Shown: in pieces, positions 1 to 7,317 of the stretch
Numbering within the stretch: the first letter of the stretch is position 1
Layout of the letters: each line of letters starts with the position of its first letter
Source: an uncultured Alphaproteobacteria bacterium
GTDB taxonomy: Bacteria; Pseudomonadota; Alphaproteobacteria; RF32; CAG-239
NCBI GenBank assembly: GCA_900553115.1
Contig: USCF01000006.1
Location: forward strand, 1-15,649
DNA length: 15,649 nucleotides
Direction: 5' to 3'
Translations under genes and position numbers: made by a program
Notes under the pieces: model-generated
The model's database searches: none
The model's input: only the letters and a program-made list of their open reading frames with translations
What the model was told of the DNA's origin: nothing

Positions 1-7
1 TATTCAT
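1..7 (-). CDS. 5' end of an unidentified gene downstream of the cheD-like tail (partial)
   Basis: On the minus strand an ATG at 7-5 is preceded by a strong Shine-Dalgarno sequence (GGAGG, positions 16-12) four bases upstream. Only the first two codons (Met-Asn) lie inside the window, so the product cannot be identified. It sits 36 bases downstream of the stop of the glycosyltransferase/CheD frame on the same strand, as expected of the next gene of an operon. The well-spaced ribosome site is the only evidence. Confidence 0.45.
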
Positions 8-33
8 AAAGCCTCCACTCGTAACAATTATGT

Positions 34-62
34 ACCACTAAAATCATATTGTTTTTAGTGGT
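34..62 (-). repeat. 10-bp perfect inverted repeat across the stop codon of the chimeric gene
   Basis: Positions 34-43 (ACCACTAAAA) and 53-62 (TTTTAGTGGT) are perfectly complementary, with a 9-base loop that contains the stop codon at 46-44. In minus-strand RNA the hairpin would end 17 bases before the ribosome site of the next gene. No T-run follows, so it is not a typical Rho-independent terminator. An mRNA-stabilising or translation-modulating hairpin is possible; chance in AT-rich DNA is not excluded. Confidence 0.45.
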
Positions 63-940
63 TTCCCTACCGCTTTAATAACATAGTCTCCTGTTTCCGA
101 ATAAAATTCCACTGTTCTTCCAAAGTTTTCTCCGCAGTCCTGAGAAAGTATACTTATATTAAGGCTTTTTAGCTTTGCCTTAACCGCAATAACATTGCGT
201 TCTCCTACCCTCAACGCTTCACTATTAGATCTGTTTGCAAACATCTGAGCCCCACCGGCAATCTTTGCAACAATTCTTGTATCAACCGCTCCCAGTGCTT
301 TCATCTGTCTTATAAGTTCATCTATGCCAGTATCTGCAAATTTAGCAATATTAGAAAAAACGCAGGTAGTAAACGGCCAATCCTCATAATATATGCCTTC
401 AATAAATTTAAAACGCTGAATGGCGCTGGCTCTATATAGTTTATTCCAAGCCACTGCCGAAACCAAACGGTATTTATAAAGGTCGGATAAGGCGTTGTCG
501 CAGACTTTGTAGCTGACTTCATCGGCTATATATTTTTTGGTGTTTAAGGTGTCTTTGCCAAGTTTGCAAAAGGTTTGAGATATAACAATCGGGCATTCGG
601 ATTTCTGCGCTGTTGCATAGAATATTTCCAAAGCTTGCGGATGCAAATAGTCATCTGCGTCCAAAAAGAAAATATAGGCTCCGCTGGCAACTTCCATTCC
701 ATTGTTTCTGGAGGCGGAAAGCCCTTGATTATCTTGGGTTATAACGCGAAAACGAGCGTCTTTTTCGGCAAATTTAGCCAATATTTTACCGCTTTTATCT
801 GTTGAGCCGTCATTAACGCAAATAATCTCAATATTTTTGAAAGACTGATTAATAACGCTGTCTAGGCAACGCGGTAAAAATTTCTCCACATTGTAGATAG
901 GTATAATAACAGAAATAGCAACAGCGGCAGTATCAGTCAT
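44..940 (-). CDS. Chimeric ORF: family 2 glycosyltransferase N-terminus fused to C-terminal part of CheD
   Basis: The first ~197 residues are a GT-A family 2 glycosyltransferase: SVIIPIYNVE near residue 10, nucleotide-binding NDGSTD at 43-48, the metal-binding DADD at 94-97, and the YYEDW acceptor-site motif at 184-188. Such enzymes transfer sugars from nucleotide donors to cell-surface glycans; the substrate is unknown. From about residue 199 (AKFADTG) to 298 the sequence instead matches the chemoreceptor glutamine deamidase CheD: AKIAGGAQMF (225-234), GERNV (246-250), GRTVEF (274-279). CheD is normally about 160 residues; the missing N-terminal ~60 hold the catalytic Cys (GLGSC) and His, so deamidase activity is not expected. 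The usual C-terminal part of the transferase is also missing. The junction lies near base 346. I chose ATG 940; a GTG at 946 is in frame, and neither has a clear Shine-Dalgarno. It may be a real deletion fusion or an assembly chimera near a contig end. Confidence 0.85.
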   Translation of the reverse strand: MTDTAAVAISVIIPIYNVEKFLPRCLDSVINQSFKNIEIICVNDGSTDKSGKILAKFAEKDARFRVITQDNQGLSASRNNGMEVASGAYIFFLDADDYLHPQALEIFYATAQKSECPIVISQTFCKLGKDTLNTKKYIADEVSYKVCDNALSDLYKYRLVSAVAWNKLYRASAIQRFKFIEGIYYEDWPFTTCVFSNIAKFADTGIDELIRQMKALGAVDTRIVAKIAGGAQMFANRSNSEALRVGERNVIAVKAKLKSLNISILSQDCGENFGRTVEFYSETGDYVIKAVGKPLKTI

Positions 941-1016
941 AAGCACACATCAAAAATTAAAGTTATTAAATTCTTAGCTCATTTAAAAAGCGGTGTCAAA
1001 TAAAAGTTGTAAGCAT

Positions 1017-1050
1017 AAACAAAAAACAGCCCTAAGCTAAGGACTGTTTT
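1017..1050 (-). terminator. Rho-independent terminator of the DsbA-family gene
   Basis: On the minus strand, 20 bases after the stop at 1070, a hairpin forms between AAAACAG (1050-1044) and CTGTTTT (1029-1023). An inner AGG/CCT-type pairing is separated from it by one mismatch, around a 6-base loop. The stem runs directly into a T-rich stretch (minus-strand complement of 1026-1017). This is a typical intrinsic terminator that would isolate the upstream DsbA-like gene from the glycosyltransferase frame. Confidence 0.75.
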
Positions 1051-1069
1051 GTTGTTTATAGCTAAATTA

Positions 1070-1798
1070 TTATTTAGCAGCGTTGATAGCTTCTTGCAAA
1101 TCATCGGCACTCATAGTTTGAATGTGTTTGCCGTTGATAAGTACTGTCGGAACGCCGTTAACTTGAATATTTCTAGACAAGTCGGCAATTTCAGACAAGT
1201 CGTTGTTAACATCATCAGATTCTACATCTGCTTTGTATTTGTCAAAGTCAATATTCAAGCCTCTGGCGATGCCGTCAATAGCGTCTTTGCTCATTCTGCC
1301 TTCTGCAGCCATAACTGCTTTGTAAAATTCAGTAAATTTGCCTTGTTTGAATACAGCTAAACCAGCTTGTGCTTGGTAATGAGAATTTTCCGGATCAACA
1401 AAAGCCAATGGTTTGAAAATAAATTTAACGTCTTTGTTTTCAGCCATAACTTTTTCCAAAGCCGGAGCTAATTTTTTGCAGTAGTGGCAAGAAAAGTCAA
1501 AAAACTCTACAACTGTAACTTTTGCGTCTTCCGGTCCAACAAACGGAGCGTTTTCAGAAGAGTTAATTTGCGGAGTGTATTTGGCCAAAGCTTTTTCAGC
1601 GGCTTTTTGTTGTTCTTCTCTTTGTTGATCTTGATAAGCTTGCAAAGCATCGATAATCATTTTAGGGTTGGCTTTCAAAGCTTCTTCAATAGCGGCCGGA
1701 GAAGCAGCGCCTTCAGAACCGTGTTTAGCAGTATATACTGAAGATGTGGCGGCCAAAACCACTGCAACACTGGAAAGAATTATTGAAAAATTTTTCAT
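1070..1798 (-). CDS. Secreted DsbA-family thiol:disulfide oxidoreductase (ScsC/Com1-like)
   Basis: A 242-residue periplasmic thioredoxin-fold protein. Residues 1 to ~22 form a signal peptide (MKNF, hydrophobic core, small residues). Residues ~33-75 are a Gln/Glu/Lys/Ala-rich helical stretch, then the DsbA fold begins (VTVVEFFDFSC). The redox site is CHYC at 104-107 and the cis-proline loop is GVPT at 215-218 (Pro217). The helical stalk before the catalytic domain resembles ScsC/Com1-type proteins, where such a region can mediate oligomerisation and give isomerase activity; that is an analogy, not something seen. The start ATG at 1798 has AAGGA about eight bases upstream. The gene has its own terminator at 1017-1050 and appears monocistronic. 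It would form or shuffle disulfides in exported proteins; oxidase versus isomerase role cannot be decided. Confidence 0.93.
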   Translation of the reverse strand: MKNFSIILSSVAVVLAATSSVYTAKHGSEGAASPAAIEEALKANPKMIIDALQAYQDQQREEQQKAAEKALAKYTPQINSSENAPFVGPEDAKVTVVEFFDFSCHYCKKLAPALEKVMAENKDVKFIFKPLAFVDPENSHYQAQAGLAVFKQGKFTEFYKAVMAAEGRMSKDAIDGIARGLNIDFDKYKADVESDDVNNDLSEIADLSRNIQVNGVPTVLINGKHIQTMSADDLQEAINAAK

Positions 1799-1862
1799 GT
1801 TTTTATCCTTATAAATAATTTAATGTTCAAACATAAGACAGAGTAGTCAGTTTTTTTAAATA

Positions 1863-1887
1863 TGCAAGACTAAAATTTAGTTTTGCA
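1863..1887. promoter_or_regulatory. 25-bp near-perfect palindrome in the divergent intergenic region
   Basis: Arms of 12 bases around a single central base (1875) pair at 11 of 12 positions; the exception is 1868/1882 (G opposite T). It lies between the divergently read DsbA-family gene and the phosphate pair, ten bases upstream of a possible -35 box at 1897. The symmetry and position suit an operator for a dimeric regulator. No T-run follows on either strand, so terminator function is unlikely. The regulator is unknown. Confidence 0.45.
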
Positions 1888-1896
1888 AAATAATTA

Positions 1897-1925
1897 TGGA
1901 CAAAGTTCTTTTTTATTAATAAAAA
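1897..1925 (+). promoter_or_regulatory. Weak candidate promoter for the DUF47-PiT pair
   Basis: TGGACA at 1897-1902 (five of six bases of the sigma-70 -35 consensus) and TAAAAA at 1920-1925 (four of six of the -10 consensus) are 17 bases apart. This would give a transcript starting a few bases before the ribosome site AAGGGAG at 1941-1947. The region is very AT-rich, so the match may be fortuitous. Confidence 0.3.
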
Positions 1926-1953
1926 GAAAAATTATAGTTTAAGGGAGTATAAA

Positions 1954-2613
1954 ATGTTTAATGTGAAAATTTCATTATTTTCCAGCACTAGGGAACTGGA
2001 ACATAAAATAGATTTGATGCATGATAAAGTTATTGAATGCGCTATGTATTTTAAAGAGGCGTTTGCCATATTCTTAAAAGAAAAACGCAGTCCGTCTTAT
2101 CGCCGCGCCAGTAAAAAAATTAAAAACATCGAATCTCAGGCCGATGATTTGCGCCGTGAAATTGAAAGCAGTCTGTATTCGCAGAATTTGATTCCGGATT
2201 TGCGTGCAGATGTGTTGCAAATGGTTGAAAATATTGATAAAGTTATCAATGAATTAGATGAAGTTGCACATAAATTTTATATTGAACAGCCGGTTATTCC
2301 TGAGCAATATCAAGAAGATTTTAAGCTGTTGGTAAAACAGGTTTCGGATTGCGCCGAAAATATGGCGATCTCTTCTCGAGCTTTTTTCAGAGATTTTGTT
2401 ACGGTGCGCGACTATTCGCAAAAAGTTTATTTTTTGGAGCATGAAAGTGATAAAACCAGCGCTCGCCTAAAAGAAAACGTGTTTGCCTCAGATATGGAAT
2501 TGGCACACAAAATCCAGCTGAATATGTTGATTGGTGAAGTGGCTGATGTTGCGGATAAGGCCGAAGATTGTATAGATGCGTTGTTAATTTTCACAATTAA
2601 GCGGGATATCTAA
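1954..2613 (+). CDS. DUF47 family PhoU-like protein, partner of the PiT permease
   Basis: A 219-residue all-helical cytoplasmic protein of the DUF47 (TIGR00153) family, related to PhoU. Family features visible are ESQADDLRREIE near residues 60-71, NLIPDLRADVLQMVENIDKVINE around 78-100, and the second-half acidic metal-site pattern EVADVADKAED near the C-terminus. These proteins are commonly encoded next to PiT transporters and are thought to modulate phosphate uptake. Length fits the family. The ATG at 1954 follows AAGGGAG with six bases of spacing. Its stop codon TAA overlaps the permease ATG by one base (TAATG), which indicates translational coupling and a shared transcript. The biochemical mechanism of the family is not firmly established. 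Confidence 0.9.
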   Translation: MFNVKISLFSSTRELEHKIDLMHDKVIECAMYFKEAFAIFLKEKRSPSYRRASKKIKNIESQADDLRREIESSLYSQNLIPDLRADVLQMVENIDKVINELDEVAHKFYIEQPVIPEQYQEDFKLLVKQVSDCAENMAISSRAFFRDFVTVRDYSQKVYFLEHESDKTSARLKENVFASDMELAHKIQLNMLIGEVADVADKAEDCIDALLIFTIKRDI

Positions 2614-3671
2614 TGGACATCAGTTATTTATTTTACTTGAGCAGCGGTTTATTTTTGGGTTGGTCATTGGGGGCTAACGACGCGTCTAATATTTTTGGAA
2701 CGGCTGTCGGCTCCAAAATGGTGCGGTTTACAACAATTGCTTTAATCTCCAGTTTTTTTGTGATTCTCGGTGCGGTTTACGGCGGCGCAGGAACCAGTAA
2801 AACTTTAGGGACCCTTGGTGCGGTAAATGCTTTGGCGGGAGCGTTTATGGTGGCGCTGTCGGCGGCGTTGTCGGTTTATTCCATGGCGCGTACCGGACTT
2901 AGCGTTTCTTCATCGCAGGCTGTGGTTGGGGCTATTATAGGCTGGAACCTCTATGCCGGTAAACCGACAGATTTAGAAACTTTGGCCCGTATTTGCTCTA
3001 CTTGGACTATTTGTCCGCTGTTATCGGGTATTGTTGCCGTAATCTTGTATTTTATGTTCAAACGATTGCTGAAATATTCGCATATCCATTTGTTGATGCA
3101 GGATCAAATAACCCGTATTGGTTTGGTGGTGACAGCGGCAATCAGTGCTTATGCTTTAGGTGCTAATAATATTGCCAATGCGGTGGGAATGTTTGTGGAA
3201 TCATGCCCGTTTAAACCTTTAAAAATCGGTAATCTGGCTACGTTTACACCGGAACAGGTTTTGTTCTTTTTAGGCGCGGTAGCGGTTGGCGTTGGTATTT
3301 TGACGTATTCCAAAAAAATCATTATGACAGTTGGTAATAATTTGATGAAAATGACGCCGATTATGGCTTGGATTGTGGTATTGTCACAAGCTATTGTATT
3401 GCTGTTGTTTTCATCGGTTTCTTTGCATAACTGGTTAGAAAATATGTCTTTGCCGACTTTGCCGTTGGTGCCGGTTTCAAGCACGCAGGCTGTTATTGGT
3501 GCTATTGTCGGATTGGGTTTGCTTAAAGGTGGAAGAGGTATAAATTGGACTATTGTTGGTAAAATTATGGTCGGCTGGGTGGCCGCTCCTGTAATTTCTA
3601 TGACAATATGCTTTATCAGCCTGTTCTTTATGGAGAATGTCTTTAATCAGGTTGTGTACGTCGCAAACTAG
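2613..3671 (+). CDS. pit: Low-affinity inorganic phosphate transporter, PiT family
   Basis: A 352-residue, strongly hydrophobic inner-membrane permease expected to import phosphate, probably as a metal-phosphate or by ion symport. The PiT signature appears twice, as expected from the family's internal duplication: GANDASN at residues 20-26 and GANNIAN at 183-189. A second duplicated motif, SSSQAVVGAIIG (99-110) and SSTQAVIGAIVG (289-300), marks the two inverted halves. About ten membrane segments are apparent. It is shorter than E. coli Pit (about 500) and matches the compact PiT form usually paired with DUF47 proteins. The start ATG overlaps the upstream stop, so expression should depend on translation of the DUF47 gene. 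Whether it moves phosphate or sulfate cannot be proved, but the DUF47 partner favours phosphate. Confidence 0.93.
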   Translation: MDISYLFYLSSGLFLGWSLGANDASNIFGTAVGSKMVRFTTIALISSFFVILGAVYGGAGTSKTLGTLGAVNALAGAFMVALSAALSVYSMARTGLSVSSSQAVVGAIIGWNLYAGKPTDLETLARICSTWTICPLLSGIVAVILYFMFKRLLKYSHIHLLMQDQITRIGLVVTAAISAYALGANNIANAVGMFVESCPFKPLKIGNLATFTPEQVLFFLGAVAVGVGILTYSKKIIMTVGNNLMKMTPIMAWIVVLSQAIVLLLFSSVSLHNWLENMSLPTLPLVPVSSTQAVIGAIVGLGLLKGGRGINWTIVGKIMVGWVAAPVISMTICFISLFFMENVFNQVVYVAN

Positions 3672-3680
3672 CTTATGTGG

Positions 3681-3748
3681 CTAAAATTTTAGATATTTCT
3701 TAATAATTTTGCTTTATTGTGTATAGCAAAATATAAAGGAGATATCTC
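3681..3748 (+). promoter_or_regulatory. Leader of the autotransporter pair with inverted repeats and strong RBS
   Basis: The 78-base gap after the permease has no T-tailed terminator, so read-through from the phosphate operon is possible. It holds a 12-base palindrome CTAAAATTTTAG (3681-3692) and an 8-bp perfect hairpin, ATTTTGCT (3706-3713) with AGCAAAAT (3725-3732). Directly after comes the ribosome site AAAGGAG (3735-3741), eight bases before ATG 3750. A 10-base palindrome GAGATATCTC (3739-3748) overlaps the ribosome site. These elements could control translation initiation of the first autotransporter; no convincing promoter was found. Confidence 0.4.
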
Positions 3749-3749
3749 G

Positions 3750-6700
3750 ATGATTAAATCGCATAACCATACTTTGGGAATGTTAAACGCCCAATATCGT
3801 AGTGTTTTGAAAAAATGCTGGCAGTTGAATTTGTTGGCGGCTGGTATAGCGCTGGGATTAACTTCGGCGGCGTTAGCTGATGTTACTCAAGATGATGCGC
3901 AAGAAGAAGGAAGTCAAGCCAACTTTCCGGCTACCGTGGATTCTGGGCATGCTTTGATGATGCGCGGTTCTTTTAACAATGCTGAGGAGTATAATGTATC
4001 TTATATCACTCAAAACGGTACCGGTATTGTTAAAATACAAAAGGTCTTAGATGAAAATACTGGTAGCGGTTCAAGTTCTGGTTCTGGTCAAACAAGTTCA
4101 TCAGGTACAACTATCTCTAATAAAACTATAAATGCAATATCATCAGCGGTTGCAAAAAGTATCAGCGGCGGCGTTGTACAGGCAAATGGTAATATTACGG
4201 CAAATACCGGCGATGGATTGATTCAAATTAATTGCGATGGCGATAGTCAAGAGGTGCAGACGGCAACTTTTGATAAAAACAGACTGGTGGCTTCGGAGTT
4301 GGAAAAAATTGATGGCGACAGCTTGAGCTTAAATGGTTCTGTTCTTGCCTCAACAACCGCAGATGAAAATGTGACCAGCCGTGATAAGAACTTTGTAATT
4401 CGAGCTAATAATGTAATTTTTAGCAATAATGAAATTGTTATAACCGACGCTAGACAATTTGCTGGAAGCGATTCGGATTTGGTAAGAAAGAAACCGGTTT
4501 CCGTAAACGGTGGCGCTATTTACGTTGCCGGTTCGGCTAAAATTTCTGATGGTAAATTTATTGGTAACCAAGCTGTGATTAATAGTGTGGTGTCAGCTGG
4601 ACAAACCGCGCGTGGTGGCGCAATTTTCAATAAAGGCTACATGGATTTGGAACGCCTGACTTTTTCAAACAATCAGGTTTCGGCAGAAAACGCTTACGGT
4701 GGTGCGCTTTATAATGATAAAGCCGATGTAAATTCAAATAATGAGATGCTATCAAAACTAAAAGTAAACGATTCATCTTTTAGCGGAAACATTGTTAATG
4801 CTGGTAAAATAGGTATGGGTGGCGCGATTTACAATAATTCGATCACCGAAACAACAATTTCAAATTCTTCTTTTAGCAACAACTCAATCACGGTTGATAA
4901 TGATAAAAAAGTGATTTCAGACACATTGCAAGGTTTTGGCGGCGCTGTATACAACAGTGGAAAAATTAAAATTTCTGCCGAAACTGCTGATGTGGAAATT
5001 ACCAATAATACCATATCGATAAAAGGCGAAATGACAGATGAAAACGCCAGAGGCGGTGCAATTTATAATGATAATAATGGAACTTTTGAGCTTGACGCAA
5101 CCAGAAATATTGTTATTAGTTCCAATAAAGCCGGTTTAGGCGGCGCGCTTTATAATGCCGGAACCTTTAATATATTGGCTAGTGATGTTGGTACGGTTGC
5201 TTTTAGCGGAAATACAGGCCTGAGCGGAGGCGCTGTTTATAATGCCGGCGGTATATTGTATTTGGAAAGTATGGGCGAAACAAAAAATATTTTGTTTAGC
5301 TCTAACTCCGCAACCGGAGAAGCAAATGGTCAAGGCGGCGCTGTTTATGTAAAATCAGGAATGGTTAATTTTGATTTAGCAGACAAGAGCAGTCTTGGTT
5401 TTGAAAATAACACGGCGGTTCAGGCCGGCGGTGCGTTGTCGATACAGCAAAACGGTACATTTGAACTTACAAATTCTGATAGCGGTAATACATATTTTAA
5501 GGCCAATAGAGCAGGAAAACAAGGCGGCGCTATATATAATGAAGGAAACATAACGCTTGATTCAGGTAAAGGAACTATCAATTTTGTGCAAAATACAGCC
5601 GAAAAAGGCGGCGCCGTTTATAACACAGGGGAATTTAAGGTTAAACTCGGTGATAACGGACTGCTTAATTTCTATTCAAGTAGTGACAGCCTATACAATT
5701 CAGGAACCTTTGCTGTTGAAGGAAATAGCCTTAGCACTTCTACCGTAAATCTAAATGCAGATGTTTCAGGTAATGGTATTTTTAGCTTGAAAGACAGCAG
5801 ATTAGTTATGACTAATGCCTCAATTGATAAGGCGCAGGCGTTGAATGTTGTTAACGGCTTTATTGACATGCAAGATTCGTCGCAGTTATATTTAAAATCC
5901 GGCGATATTTTGAACGATACTAACATTAGTACGGTTGAAAGCGCAGTGATTAACTATACGGCAAGCGAAAGTGCTCCGGACATAAAATTGGCTAACACAT
6001 TTACTCATGCAGGTATATTGAATGCGCAAGATGGCGTTATTTCTACCATCAGCGTAAATAATTTAGTTAGCGGCAATGGTTCTATTTATTTGGATGTTGA
6101 CAGCGTCAACAACACTTCTGATGTGTTGAAAGTAAATAATTCTGCCAGCGGTACTATTAATGTAAAACTGAGCAATGGCGAAGTTTTGAACAACGAAGGC
6201 GTTAAAATTAAATTTGCTGAAACAGCAGCGACGGATTCTGGTTTTAATTTCGCTTTCCAAAATGATGACACAGTTTACACGCTGGAAACCGTTAAAGAAG
6301 AAAAAGACGGTGTTCTAAGCTGGTATTTGTATCATGGCGGTTCAGTTCGTGCCGAAGTTGTAAACTACCTTATGCTGCCGCGCGCGTCTGTTGAACAAAC
6401 CAGAGCTATCAACTTGGATATTTCAGCAAATGACAATTCTCCGCGTATCCGTTATGAATACGGCTATGGCAATAAACTGCGCCGTGTTCAAGATGACAAC
6501 AGCAAGGTTAGCCTGTGGGTAAGTCCTGTTTATAGACAAGCTACATTTAAATCTCCGGTAGAAACAAAAGGCGATATTGTCGGAGGAGACTTTAGCTTGA
6601 ATGTAAATTTGAGTGAAAGCAGCAAGACTGGTTTATTTGTTTCTTATCGCACCGGTAGCTATGATCAAAACGGTGAAAATGGACATTACTATAACAAAAA

Positions 6701-7298
6701 TGCTAAAACCAGTTTGGATTTAGACAGCACATTGGTTGGTTTGTATTATCACAAATATTTCAGTCAGTTTTATCTAAAAGGCATGGCTTATGCCGGCGAA
6801 CAAAAAGCCAATGTTGACAGCGGCGAAGTCACCGCCTCGGCCAAAGCAATTCAGGGTGGAGCCGAAGTTGAAATGGGCTACAATGCTAAAGTTAGCGAAC
6901 GTGCAACATTGACGCCAATGGCAAAAGCTTCATATGATTACATTAATTTTGATGACTTTACCGACAGCGCCGGCAAAAAGACAAGTTATGACACAATTCA
7001 AGATATTGAAGTCGAAGCGGGCTTAAAGTTAAGCTATAACTTTAATAATGAAAAACAATTGCCGACAGTGGGCTATGTAAAAGGTTCTGTAGTGCAGTTA
7101 TTGGAAAACGGCGGTTCAGCAACGGTTCAAAACGTTAAATTTGATGATATGCTGAAAAATGAAACGGCAGGACGTGTTGAAGTCGGTTTGGATGCTATGC
7201 TGACCAAAAACTTTGCTATCGGTGGCTTTGGTAATTACACAGCCGGCTCGGATTATAACGGATTTGCTGTTGGCGGAAATATGAAATACACCTGGTAA
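3750..7298 (+). CDS. Large Pmp-repeat autotransporter (type V secretion), first of tandem pair
   Basis: A 1182-residue surface protein predicted to export its own passenger through a C-terminal barrel. Residues 1-43 form a long signal peptide: a polar N-region containing LNAQYRSVLKKC (12-23), a hydrophobic core, and an ALA/D cleavage site after 43. Next are a variable region with a Ser/Gly-rich linker (about 104-120) and twelve GGA[I/V/L]-type repeats (about residues 254-625) with intervening FxNN-type motifs, as in chlamydial Pmp proteins, which predict a right-handed beta-helix. A helical linker (LPRASVEQTRA) precedes the barrel (SLWVSPVYR from 921 to 1182), which ends in YTW, an aromatic terminus suited to BAM assembly. 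ATG 3750 follows AAAGGAG; an in-frame TTG at 3717 lacks support. The paralogue follows after 19 bases without a terminator. The likely role is adhesion or surface display; the ligand is unknown. Confidence 0.92.
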   Translation: MIKSHNHTLGMLNAQYRSVLKKCWQLNLLAAGIALGLTSAALADVTQDDAQEEGSQANFPATVDSGHALMMRGSFNNAEEYNVSYITQNGTGIVKIQKVLDENTGSGSSSGSGQTSSSGTTISNKTINAISSAVAKSISGGVVQANGNITANTGDGLIQINCDGDSQEVQTATFDKNRLVASELEKIDGDSLSLNGSVLASTTADENVTSRDKNFVIRANNVIFSNNEIVITDARQFAGSDSDLVRKKPVSVNGGAIYVAGSAKISDGKFIGNQAVINSVVSAGQTARGGAIFNKGYMDLERLTFSNNQVSAENAYGGALYNDKADVNSNNEMLSKLKVNDSSFSGNIVNAGKIGMGGAIYNNSITETTISNSSFSNNSITVDNDKKVISDTLQGFGGAVYNSGKIKISAETADVEITNNTISIKGEMTDENARGGAIYNDNNGTFELDATRNIVISSNKAGLGGALYNAGTFNILASDVGTVAFSGNTGLSGGAVYNAGGILYLESMGETKNILFSSNSATGEANGQGGAVYVKSGMVNFDLADKSSLGFENNTAVQAGGALSIQQNGTFELTNSDSGNTYFKANRAGKQGGAIYNEGNITLDSGKGTINFVQNTAEKGGAVYNTGEFKVKLGDNGLLNFYSSSDSLYNSGTFAVEGNSLSTSTVNLNADVSGNGIFSLKDSRLVMTNASIDKAQALNVVNGFIDMQDSSQLYLKSGDILNDTNISTVESAVINYTASESAPDIKLANTFTHAGILNAQDGVISTISVNNLVSGNGSIYLDVDSVNNTSDVLKVNNSASGTINVKLSNGEVLNNEGVKIKFAETAATDSGFNFAFQNDDTVYTLETVKEEKDGVLSWYLYHGGSVRAEVVNYLMLPRASVEQTRAINLDISANDNSPRIRYEYGYGNKLRRVQDDNSKVSLWVSPVYRQATFKSPVETKGDIVGGDFSLNVNLSESSKTGLFVSYRTGSYDQNGENGHYYNKNAKTSLDLDSTLVGLYYHKYFSQFYLKGMAYAGEQKANVDSGEVTASAKAIQGGAEVEMGYNAKVSERATLTPMAKASYDYINFDDFTDSAGKKTSYDTIQDIEVEAGLKLSYNFNNEKQLPTVGYVKGSVVQLLENGGSATVQNVKFDDMLKNETAGRVEVGLDAMLTKNFAIGGFGNYTAGSDYNGFAVGGNMKYTW
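4509..5621 (+). repeat. Twelve GGA-type passenger repeats in the first autotransporter
   Basis: Twelve copies of G-G-A-[I/V/L]-x-[N/V/I]-type motifs, most often GGAIYN or GGAVYN, recur roughly every 20-45 residues between residues 254 and about 625. Each is usually preceded by an F/I-x-x-N segment. Codons are similar between copies (GGC-GGC/GGT-GC-), so the DNA is also repetitive, but copies differ enough that no simple tandem array is present. A thirteenth degenerate copy (SLYNSG) follows. Confidence 0.85.
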
Positions 7299-7317
7299 TG
7301 TTTGAGGAGAAAAATAG

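Noticed and set aside
941..946. GTG start six bases upstream for the glycosyltransferase chimera
   Set aside because: No ribosome site favours it, and ATG at 940 is the commoner start codon; it remains possible.
1838..1855. Possible Pho box (CTGACTA and CTGTCTT repeats on the minus strand)
   Set aside because: The repeats are 9 bases apart, not the expected 11, match the consensus poorly, and face the DsbA-like gene, not the phosphate genes.
3709..3737. TTGCTT-17-TATAAA promoter for the first autotransporter
   Set aside because: The -10 box would overlap the ribosome site, leaving almost no leader.
3717..3749. TTG start for the first autotransporter
   Set aside because: It would place the strong AAAGGAG ribosome site inside the gene; the ATG at 3750 is ideally spaced from that site and the signal peptide then matches the paralogue in register.
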